Shown here in pieces: positions 33,355 through 45,395 of a stretch of 64,000 nt of DNA. Where the stretch lies: contig JBAKBP010007966.1 of assembly GCA_037953745.1 (NCBI GenBank), positions 31,126 through 95,125 of the forward strand, written 5' to 3'. This DNA is from Lithodes maja. Its lineage: Eukaryota; Arthropoda; Malacostraca; Decapoda; Lithodidae. Both the position numbers and the translations under genes were made by a program. Each line of letters starts with the position of its first letter. Position 1 is the first letter of the stretch. The notes under the pieces were generated by a model. It was not told the origin of the DNA and made no database searches. It saw only the letters and a list, made by a program, of their open reading frames with translations.

Positions 33355-35125
33355 ATACAGCGATAGTATAGATAATAGGTTAAGTACGGTTACTATAAGT
33401 ACAAATGATGTGCTTAAGGAAATTGACAGACTGAAACCTCTTAAATTGCCTGGTCCTGATGAGGTATATGCTAGAGTATTAAAAGAATGCAGAGATGAGT
33501 TAAGTTACCCATTAACATTTCTATTTAACAAGTCATTAGAAACAGGTATAGTTCCAGAAGCTTGGAAGCTTGCAAATGTAGTTCCGATCTTCAAAAAAGG
33601 TGATAAATCAATAGCATCCAATTACCGTCCCATTAGTCTCACTTCAATCATAGGAAAGCTACTAGAGTCAATTATTGCTAGGAAAATGAGAAACCACTTA
33701 GAAACATTTAACTTAATCAATTCTTCTCAGCATGGATTCACTCAGGGACGGTCTTGCCTTACTAATTTGCTTAGTTTTTTCTCAGAGGTATATGAAGCAG
33801 TAGATAATGACAAGTCATATGATATTATATATTTAGATTTCAGTAAAGCTTTCGACAGAGTCCCTCATGAAAGATTGATGAGAAAGGTTGAGGCACATGG
33901 AATAGGTGGGGCGTTGTTAGGATGGATTAGGTCATGGCTAATTGGTAGGAAGCAGAGAGTCCGCATAAATGGTACCAAGTCAGAATGGGGAGCAGTCAAA
34001 AGTGGTGTCCCCCAGGGATCGGTATTAGGTCCCCTGTTGTTTCTTATATACATAAATGACCTAGATTTAAGTATAACTAGTAGGATAAGTAAATTCGCAG
34101 ACGATACTAAAATAGGGAGATCAATTGATTCAGATAGAGATATAGAGTGCCTCCAAAGGGATCTAGATACCTTACATGAATGGTCAGTAAATTGGCAGAT
34201 GAAGTTTAACATTGACAAATGCAAGGTATTAAAGATAGGGAAGATGCAAACAAATGTTAAATATAAACTAGCTAATTTAGAATTAGAAAATTCAGACTGA
34301 GAAAGATCTAGGTGTGTTTGTTAGCAATGATTTGAAGCCTAGAAAACAGTGTATAAGCGTTCGTAATAAGGCAAACAGGATTCTCGGGTTCATCTCTAGG
34401 AGTGTGAGTAACAGAACTGCTGATGTTATCTTAAAACTTTACTTGTCATTAGTGAGACCCCATATGGATTATGCTGTCCAATTTTGGTGTCCTTATTACA
34501 GAATGGACATAGATTCATTGGAGAGAGTACAGCGTAGAATGACAAAAATGATCCATAATATTAGAAATCTTTCGTATGAAGAAAGGTTGAAGAAATTAGG
34601 TTTACATTCGTTAGAGAGACGCAGAGTTAGAGGGGATATGATAGAGGTGTTCAAGTGAGTTAGTGGGATTAACAAAGGGGACATGACAAATGTACTAAAG
34701 CTCAGTGATAGCGAAAGAACTCGTACCAATGGTTTCAAATTAGATAAATTTTGTTTCAGAAAAGATATAGGCAAATATTGGTTTGGTAACAGAGTTGTAG
34801 ATGGGTGGAATGGACTACCAAGTGCTATAGTGGGATCTAAAACTGTAGGGAGCTTTAAGATAAAATTGGATAAGCATATGGACGAGAAGGGTTGGGTGTG
34901 AAGGGGGATCAGCTGGGTTGGGCCAATCAGCGCTCTGCAGACTCCCATAATCCTGCGTTAATCTCTAACCGTTTTGGTAAGATGATCCTCAGGGTATTAG
35001 AGTGTGAAGCCTATAATTGGGCTTTGTAATTGAATTGGGGTTGTGTGGGACAGGGATCTGCCTTGCTTAGGCCAATCGGCTTTCTGCAGACTCCCATTTT
35101 CTTATGTTCTTATGTTCTTATAAGT
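33355..35125 (+). pseudogene. CR1-type LINE, 5'-truncated, in the KYNU intron
   Basis: RT frame from about 33395 to 34297: LKLPGPDEVYARVLKE, ANYRP-type SNYRPISLTSIIGK, DIIYLDFSKAFDRVPH, SGVPQGSVLGPLLFLIYIND and the catalytic ISKFADDTKIG. A frameshift near 34296 moves the thumb region into another frame (LGVFVSNDLKPRKQ...ERVQRRMTKMIHNI), which then meets a TGA at 34656-34658 before GDMTNVLKLSDS and NGLPSAIV, with a final stop at 34899-34901. The 3' end is TTCTTATG repeats (35098-35124), the usual CR1 tail. It transcribes in the same direction as KYNU. Confidence 0.92.
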
Positions 35126-35482
35126 GAGCAATACTTTAATCTCTAATGCATTTCTATGTAATTAACAGCTAGCTCACATAATTTAGTGCTATTTGAATAC
35201 ATAGTGAACATTTTAACAAATTGGCCTTATCCTTTATCTTTTAACCAATTGACTTGTATCAACGGATGCTGTATTTTCTATAAAGTATTGTGCCCATTGC
35301 TAGCTATGTGTACGCCATGCGTTCCAAAAATTGCCACCAAAATAATAGTCATATGAGATAAATATAGGCGTATGAGTAACGTCTTATATAAGGGAAGTCT
35401 TGGCATCCATTAAACAAGCTCCCCCCCCATGCTTTGGGTTGGTTTATCGAGGCTGGAGAAACAGCTTACCTACTCCCCAGTA

Positions 35483-35696
35483 TTAACCCCTTGAAGCTCT
35501 GATACGTTTTAGCAGTTTATTTTGGCTATAATTAGACTATTTTATGCAGCTTAGGAAGTATCTGTGGGTATTAAAAGGGTAAATACTATCTCAATCAACC
35601 CTTTGACTTCCTTATACCGTTACTAATCTGAATAAAATCGTCTAATAGTAGCCAGAAAACAGAACATAAACGCGTATTGGAGCTTGAAAGGGTTAA
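35483..35696. mobile_element. TTAA-flanked MITE (piggyBac type), copy b
   Basis: TTAA 35483-35486 and 35693-35696 enclose a 206-bp unit that starts CCCCTTGAAGCTCTGATACG and ends CGTATTGGAGCTTGAAAGGG. The same family lies inverted at 39466-39664. Confidence 0.9.
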
Positions 35697-37000
35697 CTTG
35701 CCCTATTATCGGGCACCACAAAAAATAAATTCCCATGGTGTTATTGAACATAGTGAGTTGACTTTTGATAATTTTTCCTCTTTCCTTTCTATAATAAGGC
35801 CATTTATGACAAATATGTGTTCCTGGACTGAGGTGGTCACAGAGCTCTATAAAGAACCTTGAATTGGTTAGTTATAAGCCTACATGGTTTGGTTAAGATA
35901 TATTCATCAGCTTATTTACCATATTGAAAATTTGCTTGTGCCTTCTGACGTTTAACTATGGAATTATAATCTAAAAGTTGGACAATCTACTTGCTTTGAA
36001 AAGAACAACTCGCACAAGTTTAGTGAAATTCGATTATTTTTTTGAGTATACATAAAGTGCCTGTATAATAATAGCAGAGGCGTATAGTGGGTCTTTAACT
36101 GGGATATAGAAATACGAGTATACAGACTCAGAATATGGTTTATTGTACATATATTATTCCATCATTCATTAGTTTAATTTATGTTCATTTCAATTCCCTT
36201 AGTTATAATTATAAAGTAAAGCACACTATGGGGTCTTTATAAGGACTTTTAATATTTTAGTTTAATACCGAGTTTGTCTATTATGTATATATTTGTTCTC
36301 CTTTTCTTTCAATTTTATCCATACTTCTGCCCAAAATATTATCAAAGGTGTTACACAGGTATCATATAACTTTAATCTCACTTGCATTCTATTATTCCTC
36401 ATTTCTCTTTTACTTATTATATTGTATACTGTACATTGATTTTCTGCTATGTTTGTCTTCCTTTTTCTGTTTTTAACATCATCTTTTGGTTTTCCTTGTG
36501 CCTGTATTATTTGTCATATTTGTGCAATGTGTTTTCTTGCATTTCTTTCGCATTGATTACATATTGTATGCTTTTTCCTACCAGTGATGTTTGTCTTGTT
36601 TTCTGCTCATTAATTTTTATTTTGTTAAGTTTTTAAATTACTTCAATAGTATTTATTATAATTTACTTTGAATATTGTTTTTATGCCAAATAGCCATAAT
36701 ATCGTTTTGGAATATTAAGGGATTTATATTAATTCCTCCAACTTTCCAGTAATTTCCCTTTGCCTTTATCATTTCACTTAACGAGTCTGTTGTTAGAGAA
36801 CATATCTTTGCTCCTAGGACTAAATCCTGCTCTCTTGACTTACAAACACATTGACTAACCGAATATAGGCTACCTGTGAAAGTTGGTGAAAACTCACAGG
36901 ATTGTTCAAGCAGACAGACAGCATACTGATTTAGCAAAATTTATGGGAGGGATCAGGTTGGGTTGTTAATAGATTGTTTACCGAGTAACTTTCTTTTCAG
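35697..37000. other. KYNU intron, AT-rich
   Basis: No gene or element I can support. The splice acceptor TTTCTTTTCAG ends at 37000. Confidence 0.5.
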
Positions 37001-37224
37001 ATTTATGATGAAGCAGGCCTTCCCGTATCCTAGATAAGCAGTTCCTCCTCACCGGGTACCTGGAGTTGCTGCTGAAGGAACACTTTGGGTCAGGTCAGAT
37101 GAAGGCCCCAATAGCTGAGATTATCACCCCCAAGGATACCACCCAGAGAGGGTGCCAGCTCTCCATCGCCTTCTCCTACCCTCTACAACAAGTGCATAAA
37201 GAATTGGGTCAGAGAGGAGTTGTG
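37001..37224 (+). CDS. KYNU: Kynureninase, internal exon carrying a 1-bp frameshift
   Basis: Begins IYDEAG, in phase 0 with the previous exon, but that frame meets TAG at 37031-37033. From about 37024 on, the kynureninase-like reading (ILDKQFLLTGYLELLLKEHF, AEIITPKDTTQRGCQLSI, LGQRGVV) is in a frame shifted by one. The exon is 224 bp where 225 would keep phase. The shortfall of one base lies at about 37019-37024, beside a CCC run. The donor is GTG/GTAAGT at 37224/37225 and the next exon is in phase. Either a real null mutation or a homopolymer error in the assembly. Confidence 0.93.
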
Positions 37225-39461
37225 GTAAGTGTGGTCTATGGGCCAGATCCCAAAATTTCACTTATCGGTATCATCCATTTGGGACAAATATTCACCATAA
37301 ACTCAAATAAAAAGATACCTAATAATATAGATAATCATTGACAAAGAGAATAAATTAAAAATATATACAGTAGTTGGACGGATACTTGCGGACATTCGAA
37401 GGGAGAATGTTGAGGAGGATGTTTAATTGATTTGTATGTTGGATGGTGTCAGTGGAGTGGGGTGGGCCAATCTTACTAATTGCTGGACTCGTTGATGGGT
37501 GGCCACAGAGTCACCATTGAATGCCACCTTTGAGATGTCGTGAAGCATAGCCACCCAGCCTAAGTTAAGAGAGAGTGTGGTTGTTGGGAATTCTTTTATG
37601 ACAATAGTACGATTACTTGTGGATATGCGGAAAAGGAATGGCGAACCTGTAAACAGCATTGCGAAAATACCTGTGCGGCAACAGCCTATTAGCTTGCAGA
37701 GCAACTTCTGGTGCCGCCTATAAATTCGTGGGAGGAGCAGCTCAGTCGATCAGTAGGACCAGAACGGAGAACAAGTCCAAAGAAGGACCGGTTGGCACAT
37801 CCTAGGCTCCGATACTCTGATGCAGTAAAGTCCAGGCAGGATGGTGATGTGAGCAGTGAAGCTGAGCCTAGTAGTAGAGTAGCCTACAGGGAGCAGTGGC
37901 AACCACAGCCAGACACTTTGCCCCAGATCCAGCATTTTCAGCCAATTTTCCAGTGGCCTGTGACTATATAGCAGCAGTGCATGCTTACTCTACAGTATTG
38001 CACAAGAAGAGTGGTGGAAATACAACGGAGTACACCAAGAACAAGTTGAGCAGTACATTTCCCTGAGAAACAGTCAAACAGCTCCTGAGGGAAGCTGAGT
38101 GGCGGATGAGATGTGACGAAGTTCCCAGAATTATTATTTCATTGGATCCTATATAGATTCACAGATGATTTGACAAAAGAGATAAACATTAAACAAACAT
38201 ACAACTATAACGAGGTTAGCTTAAGTCACTTTTAATGAAGATAAATTAGACAAAACATTACACAGGCATTCCACAGCCTAGATTGCAAAAAAAGAAACAA
38301 TGACGTATGTATTGAGTTTTATTTTAGCATACGTTACCAGGATTGTGTAACAGGCTTAACCCAAGAATTGTGATAGGCCTTCAGGAAGTGTCTGTTAGGC
38401 AAATGCAATAGGCCTTCTGAAAGACAGCCCATTAAAAAAAAAAAAAAAAAAAAAAAAAAAGTACCGGTGAAAAGGAAGCAATATGTGATTAGGTGGTATG
38501 CTTGTTTACCACAAGCTCCTGCCTTTACCTAACATGTGTCTTACCCCCCCCTCCCTCCTTTATTATCCTGATTTTCCATCATTATTTCCCCCATTTCTTT
38601 TTCCCCGACGGTAATATGTCGAGTTATCACTCTCCCTCCCTCCCTCCCTCCACTCCTTCCCACCCTCTAACTTGCGAAGTTGCGAGGGAGGTAGCCATTT
38701 GTGCTCAGTGTCTTGCGAGACCTTGGAGAGGGAAGATCTATGTTGCCCACTCTGTCACATGCCTCAACCCTCCCCCCCCCCCCCGCCCGTCACAAATATA
38801 CGTTTTTTAGCTGGATATTTGCTGTTTACACCTATTTTCTGGTCTTCATTGTTCACATATTAATCATACAAGTAAAATAAATGCACATGGAGCAGTAATG
38901 ATGCTTTATATGGTAAATATAACAAATTCCGTCAGAATTGATTTTTTTTTTATTCGCATATGCGGCACTTAAAAACATAAATGGCGCGTTTGTTGGGTTA
39001 AAACAACCTAAATGCAACCATCACAGTATGTGTTATAAATTAATCAAGTTGCTGTAGCCTAAACTTGTTTTATAAGGAACAGGTAATTAACACACAGGTA
39101 CTGGGTTCGATTGCAATGTGTTGAACATTAATGGTTTCTTTCATAAATATCAGATAAATAATATTTGATAAGTTTCAGAAATAGAAATATTTAGTTGCCC
39201 ATACGTCCGACTGATACAGATTATAAAAATACGTCATTAACACTATATATCCGTATAATATTGCAATATCTAACTTTTTAGAAAAAAATAGGCTAGGTCT
39301 GTATATTTTGCTTACCATTATATACTCTTGAATAGCTAACATAGCATCACTTTTAAACAGCTCTGTACCAGTAGGACATGTGGGCAACTGTACGTATTAA
39401 TGTCATGAAGGAGTACGAGAGCTGAGAGATTGGATGTTTCCTCTTCCTAAGGCTGATATAT
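37225..39461. other. KYNU intron with a poly(A) tract
   Basis: A long A run at about 38432-38460 could be the tail of a retroposed sequence. A + frame at 37705-37971 (SWEEQLSRSV...) is proline/glutamine-rich and I do not recognise it. C-rich and CCT-rich stretches occur at 38540-38680 and 38771-38784. Confidence 0.5.
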
Positions 39462-39668
39462 TTAACTCTGAAGATCGAGGACGCACTTAATTTTTTTCTG
39501 GCTATTATTAGATGATTTTATTCAGATAGGAAGGGTATATGGAAGTCAGGGGGTTCATTGATATAGTCTTTATCCTTTTAATTCCCACAGATCCTTTCTA
39601 AGCTGTATATAATCGTCTAATAATAGGCAAAATAAACTGCTAAAAGGCATCATATCCTCAAGGGTTAA
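39462..39668. mobile_element. TTAA-flanked MITE (piggyBac type), copy c
   Basis: TTAA 39462-39465 and 39665-39668 flank a 199-bp unit ending CATATCCTCAAGGG. Its interior (TCGTCTAATAATAGGC and AAATAAACTGCTAAAA) is the reverse complement of copy b, so same family, opposite orientation. Confidence 0.85.
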
Positions 39669-39825
39669 CATCACAATCTAGGTCAAGAGAGACAAGCGGA
39701 AAGGCTGAACAATCATGATAGCATGATTGCTTGTTTATACTTGCTGTTATATATTTATATATTTATTATATTATTATTATTATATTTATTATTATTATAT
39801 GTATTTATCCTTTTTGACCCACCAG

Positions 39826-39954
39826 TGCGATGTGAGGCTGCCTAACGTGATGCGTATTGCTCCAGCTCCTCTGTACAACTCCTTCACCGACGTCTACACC
39901 TTCATCACCATCCTCAGTGACGTGGTTGAGACCTGCAAGCCGGAGGCAGCATAG
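39826..39954 (+). CDS. KYNU: Kynureninase, last coding exon
   Basis: After the acceptor TTGACCCACCAG, 42 codons and a TAG stop at 39952-39954. It encodes CDVRLPNVMRIAPAPLYNSF, which matches human RIAPVPLYNSF-type sequence, then DVYTFITILSDVVE and a short tail ending EAA. Length and position fit the end of kynureninase. The stop codon itself (GCATAG) is part of the first unit of the 26-bp minisatellite that follows, so the 3' UTR, if transcribed, would be repeat. Confidence 0.95.
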   Translation, partial: CDVRLPNVMRIAPAPLYNSFTDVYTFITILSDVVETCKPEAA

Positions 39955-42083
39955 ACGACGACCTCATCCATACAGCATAGACAACGACCTCATCCATACA
40001 GCATAGACAACGACCTCATCCATACAGCATAGACAACGACCTCATCCATACAGCATAGACAACGACCTCATCCATACAGCATAGACAACGACCTCATCCA
40101 TACAGCATAGACAACGACCTCATCCATACAGCATAGACAACGACCTCATCCATACAGCATAGACAACGACCTCATCCATACAGCATAGACAACGACCTCA
40201 TCCATACAGCATAGACAACGACCTCATCCATACAGCATAGACAACGACCTCATCCATACAGCATAGACAACGACCTCATCCATACAGCATAGACAACGAC
40301 CTCATCCATACAGCATAGACAACGACCTCATCCATACAGCATAGACAACGACCTCATCCATACAGCATAGACAACGACCTCATCCATACAGCATAGACAA
40401 CGACCTCATCCATACAGCATAGACAACGACCTCATCCATACAGCATAGACAACGACCTCATCCATACAGCATAGACAACGACCTCATCCATACAGCATAG
40501 ACAACGACCTCATCCATACAGCATAGACAATGACCTCATCCATACAGCATAGACAACGACCTCATCCATACAGCATAGACAACGACCTCATCCATACAGC
40601 ATAGACAACGACCTCATCCATACAGCATAGACAACGACCTCATCCATACAGCATAGACAACGACCTCATCCATACAGCATAGACAACGACCTCATCCATA
40701 CAGCATAGACAACGACCTCATCCATACAGCATAGACAACGACCTCATGCATACAGCACAGACAACGACCTCATCCATACAGCACAGACAACGACCTCATA
40801 CACAGACAACGACCTCATGCATACAGCATAGACAACGACCTCATGCATACAGCATAGACAACGACCTCATGCATACAGCATAGACAACGACCTCGTGCAT
40901 ACAGCATAGACAACGACCTCGTGCATACAGCATAGACAACGACCTCGTGCATACAGCATAGACAACGACCTCGTGCATACAGCATAGACAACGACCTCGT
41001 GCATACAGCATAGACAACGACCTCGTGCATACAGCATAGACAACGACCTCGTGCATACAGCATAGACAACGACCTCGTGCATACAGCATAGACAACGACC
41101 TCGTGCATACAGCATAGACAACGACCTCGTGCATACAGCATAGACAACGACCTCGTGCATACAGCATAGACAACGACCTCGTGCATACAGCATAGACAAC
41201 GACCTCGTGCATACAGCATAGACAACGACCTCGTGCATACAGCATAGACAACGACCTCGTGCATACAGCATAGACAACGACCTCGTGCATACAGCATAGA
41301 CAACGACCTCGTGCATACAGCATAGACAACGACCTCGTGCATACAGCATAGACAACGACCTCGTGCATACAGCATAGACAACGACCTCGTGCATACAGCA
41401 TAGACAACGACCTCGTGCATACAGCATAGACAACGACCTCGTGCATACAGCATAGACAACGACCTCGTGCATACAGCATAGACAACGACCTCGTGCATAC
41501 AGCATAGACAACGACCTCGTGCATACAGCATAGACAACGACCTCGTGCATACAGCATAGACAACGACCTCGTGCATACAGCATAGACAACGACCTCGTGC
41601 ATACAGCATAGACAACGACCTCGTGCATACAGCATAGACAACGACCTCGTGCATACAGCATAGACAACGACCTCGTGCATACAGCATAGACAACGACCTC
41701 GTGCATACAGCATAGACAACGACCTCGTGCATACAGCATAGACAACGACCTCGTGCATACAGCATAGACAACGACCTCGTGCATACAGCATAGACAACGA
41801 CCTCGTGCATACAGCATAGACAACGACCTCGTGCATACAGCATAGACAACGACCTCGTGCATACAGCATAGACAACGACCTCGTGCATACAGCATAGACA
41901 ACGACCTCGTGCATACAGCATAGACAACGACCTCGTGCATACAGCATAGACAACGACCTCGTGCATACAGCATAGACAACGACCTCGTGCATACAGCATA
42001 GACAACGACCTCGTGCATACAGCATAGACAACGACCTCGTGCATACAGCATAGACAACGACCTCGTGCATACAGCATAGACAA
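39949..42083 (+). repeat. 26-bp minisatellite, array 1 (about 80 copies)
   Basis: The unit is 26 bp and contains CAGCATAGACAACGACCTC. The first block (to about 40745) has CATCCATA. After a short irregular zone (40745-40870, with CACAGACAACG) come a few CATGCATA units, then a very uniform CGTGCATA block to 42083. Because 26 is not divisible by 3 and the complement has no stops, all minus frames look open. This is a repeat artefact, not coding. Confidence 0.98.
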
Positions 42084-43938
42084 TGTGACGCATGTCCAGT
42101 CTGAGCATGCTGTACAGATCGCCTAGTCATGCCCCACTCTCGCTAGGATCGTCAGGGCAGGAACTTTGGCTGTAGTCTATGTAGAGTTTCCTAACTTAGT
42201 TCATGTGAGCCGTTGTACTATAAGTAATCTGAATATGTATTTTGTTTTCGTCTGAGTCAACGAGTTCTATTTTATATCATTAGTTATGAGTATTGTGTGT
42301 AAAACTTATTTGTAATGATGGGAGAAGCAGTAGCCACCGTTGGGGTCAGTGGGTGCGCCATGCGGGAGGTGGGCCTAACTCACTAGCACTCCCCCCCTCC
42401 CCTCAGTGCGTGGGAAAGCCTTTGTCTATCCCAGATTGAGAGAGAGAAATTACGTAATGATTGTCAGTGGGCGGTCCTTAGTAGTTCACGTTGGGCTCAC
42501 TAGAGGGCCGAGTATAAAAAGGGAAGTCTAGCCATTTTTAGATCAAAACTCATTAGGCAGAGCGACTTCTCATTTCCCTTGCTAACTATATATATTCTTC
42601 TGACTGATGTGAACTTTCTCTACTACCTTACATTCTTATCTCCTCTTTTCCCTACCCTTTTTAACTTCCATGGTCCCGTTGGTGCAGAGCTAGTCAGCCA
42701 ACGTATTATCGCTTGAGTTCTCACGAGATATATGCCTATTAGATAGCCTATTTTGGAAGGGTTAACTTAGAATAGGATTGATTTATGTTTGTTGCACTCG
42801 TATATGCATTTCCCTGTGTGTTATTATTATTGTTCCTGTTTTCTGCTAGTCTAGGTAATGCTAGACTGGGATAGGGCTACTGGTGTTGTGATTTCCGATG
42901 TGTACTAGATTTTGTTGAACCTGTACAATCGCAACTGAGACGTGGGAAGCCTAGGTGGTCTTTCTGACTGTGTACCTTGTGAGTTTAGCACTGTGTTGCG
43001 AGTGAGGGCTTTTGCCTTTGCCACCCAACACTGTGCTAACTCGTTTGCTTTGACTTTGAGAGGGTCACCAGGAGAGAACCAGATACTAGCGATCTGGATC
43101 TCTCAAGAGAGCACCCCGTCAATTAACGTAATTTGGCCGCACAGCCTTAAGGACTTCGCTAGGCTACGAGCCGCTTGCTCAGCCATTGTTTCCTAGCCTA
43201 CTACATCCCAGCTAGACTTTACTCGATCAGCAGATACAGAATAGTATTGAAGCTTTCCTTATGTATGATATTGTTTATGCACTATTGATTTCATGTGTTG
43301 CACGCTTGGCTACTTTAGTGATTAGTGGCCCACGAGCACAATCCGAGTAGGCTATTGCCGGTGCATTTGCGGAGTACTTCTTTTTTAATGTTTGCCATTT
43401 ACTATTGCATATTCTTATTATTATTCTTATGCCAATTTAAACCTTTAATAATATTTAATTGCCAGTGTTTTGCTTATTGAATTGCTGTTCAAAATCCGAT
43501 ACGTACTTCTTACGAGCATCCGAGAAGCATCTAACTTTTTCAGAAGATTCCTTGCTCGATGCTTAAGGACTATTAATTAACGTAACGTAATAGTGCCGAT
43601 CCGAAGTAGAGGGTGGAGGACTTCTTAAGTTCTTAGTCAAGGGTGGATTACTTCGGCTTCGGCCAACACTATTCTTTGGTGTTGTTGTTTCTTACTTCTT
43701 TGTTTGATTGTTGACCAGACTAGATAATTCCTGTCTCTTTATTAGTCTGTTGTTGAACACTAGTACCGAGTTCTTGTATACCCCGTTATAGCAGATTGAA
43801 CTCTGGAGGGTATTGGTGTTTTTTGTTCGGCTGGCAGTACTCAGGGGTTGGGATCGTGTGTTTCCGTTGTGGCAGCGAGCCGTACTCGAGTCCTGATTGA
43901 GAGCCCTTGTGTACCCGAGTGCCAGGTCGTAACAACAA
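42080..43938 (+). mobile_element. Solo family-A LTR (subtype 2) inside the minisatellite
   Basis: LTR 42084-43934 (1,851 bp; TGTGACGCATGTCC to GGTCGTAACA), with ACAA on both sides (42080-42083 and 43935-43938) as a 4-bp target duplication. No internal region remains, so it arose by LTR-LTR recombination after insertion. It includes the TATAAAAAGGG box near 42512. It resembles the split LTR at 9099-13580 more than those at 16294 and 22651. Confidence 0.95.
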
Positions 43939-44660
43939 CGACCTCGTGCATACAGCATAGACAACGACCTCGTGCATACAGCATAGACAACGACCTCGTG
44001 CATACAGCATAGACAACGACCTCGTGCATACAGCATAGACAACGACCTCGTGCATACAGCATAGACAACGACCTCGTGCATACAGCATAGACAACGACCT
44101 CGTGCATACAGCATAGACAACGACCTCGTGCATACAGCATAGACAACGACCTCGTGCATACAGCATAGACAACGACCTCGTGCATACAGCATAGACAACG
44201 ACCTCGTGCATACAGCATAGACAACGACCTCGTGCATACAGCATAGACAACGACCTCGTGCATACAGCATAGACAACGACCTCGTGCATACAGCATAGAC
44301 AACGACCTCGTGCATACAGCATAGACAACGACCTCGTGCATACAGCATAGACAACGACCTCGTGCATACAGCATAGACAACGACCTCGTGCATACAGCAT
44401 AGACAACGACCTCGTGCATACAGCATAGACAACGACCTCGTGCATACAGCATAGACAATGACCTCGTGCATACAGCATAGACAACGACCTCGTGCATACA
44501 GCATAGACAACGACCTCGTGCATACAGCATAGACAACGACCTCGTGCATACAGCATAGACAACGACCTCGTGCATACAGCATAGACAACGACCTTGTGCA
44601 TACAGCATAGGCAACGACCTCGTGCATACAGCATAGACAACGACCTCGTCCATACACAGA
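43939..44660 (+). repeat. 26-bp minisatellite, array 2 (about 28 copies)
   Basis: Continuation of the CGTGCATA-type units, in the same phase as before the LTR, so one array was split by the insertion. Single-base variants occur at about 44458 and 44594-44610. The last unit degrades into ACCACGACCTTTTACC. Confidence 0.97.
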
Positions 44661-44743
44661 CCACGACCTTTTACCTCCCTTCGAATTCGCTACACTGTCA
44701 AAAATCAAGGGGTTTAAAAAAGGTACCGTGAAAAGAGGTAGCC

Positions 44744-44929
44744 TAATTGTGGACACCTGGGACAATTGAGGACTGTTCATTAAAACCTCAATTATAATTA
44801 TTCAGGATTGCTGTCTTTAGCAAAGTTATGGCTTCATAGAGTTGTGTATGTTTGAATTGATAAGATCCCTATAAATTGAATAATATGGGTTTATGGACTG
44901 CCCTCAATTGCCCCAGGTGTCCACAATTA
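44744..44929. mobile_element. MITE with inverted termini
   Basis: TAATTGTGGACACCTGGGAC at the left and its inverted copy (CCCAGGTGTCCACAATTA) at the right, 186 bp, non-coding. The target duplication is not clear. Confidence 0.8.
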
Positions 44930-45289
44930 CTCCATTTGACGGCATATAAAATCAATCGTTGGGTAGGCCTACATTGATAGTGATTTACCTTTCTATCCTG
45001 CAAGTCACAGGTAGCCTAGAGTCCTAGACAACGACTATATTCACACATAAGCCAGCCACTTGCCTTTGCTATGCTCAATTCAAAGTCACTACACTGTAAT
45101 ATATTATAGGAATAAAGTATGAGTATATAATCATTGGGTATACTGGTAGTTATTTATCTTTGTATCAAGAAATCAAAGGCAGCTTAGATACCGACCTCAT
45201 TCACATACATGCCACTAACCTTCCTTCAAAATCACTACTCTGTGAAAAATCAAGGCTATAGTAAAGATATGTATATGACGTATGTATGT

Positions 45290-45395
45290 ATATACTCAGG
45301 CACATACTCCATTGCTAGGGGTGGCCGACACGATCGAGACAGAGCCCGAACAGAAACATATAAAGCTCCTATTCTCAGGGTCCGGACCCACTTTC
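45290..45395. pseudogene. Internally deleted scrap of the 46680-50060 LINE family
   Basis: TAGGGGTGGCCGACACGATC resembles that LINE's 3' UTR (GGGGGTAGCCGACTCAAGAC, 46728). It is joined within ~30 bp to AAAGCTCCTATTCTCAGGGT, which resembles its 5' coding start (49998-50018). The ~3 kb between are missing. Confidence 0.6.

Noticed and set aside
37711..37971. 86-codon frame as an extra KYNU exon or a gene
   Set aside because: No similarity to kynureninase, no clear splice signals in the right phase, and the flanking KYNU exons already join without it.
40815..42130. Three overlapping minus-strand frames of more than 400 codons, repeating a Cys-rich 26-residue unit
   Set aside because: A 26-bp repeat with no stop in its complement is open in every minus frame. 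The peptide is the same in all three frames. No start context or domain.
39949..44660. Possible CRISPR-like array
   Set aside because: Units are direct tandem copies with no spacers, in eukaryotic DNA. It is a minisatellite.
43692..44780. Similar long minus-strand frames in array 2, running into the LTR
   Set aside because: Same repeat artefact, joined to non-coding LTR sequence.
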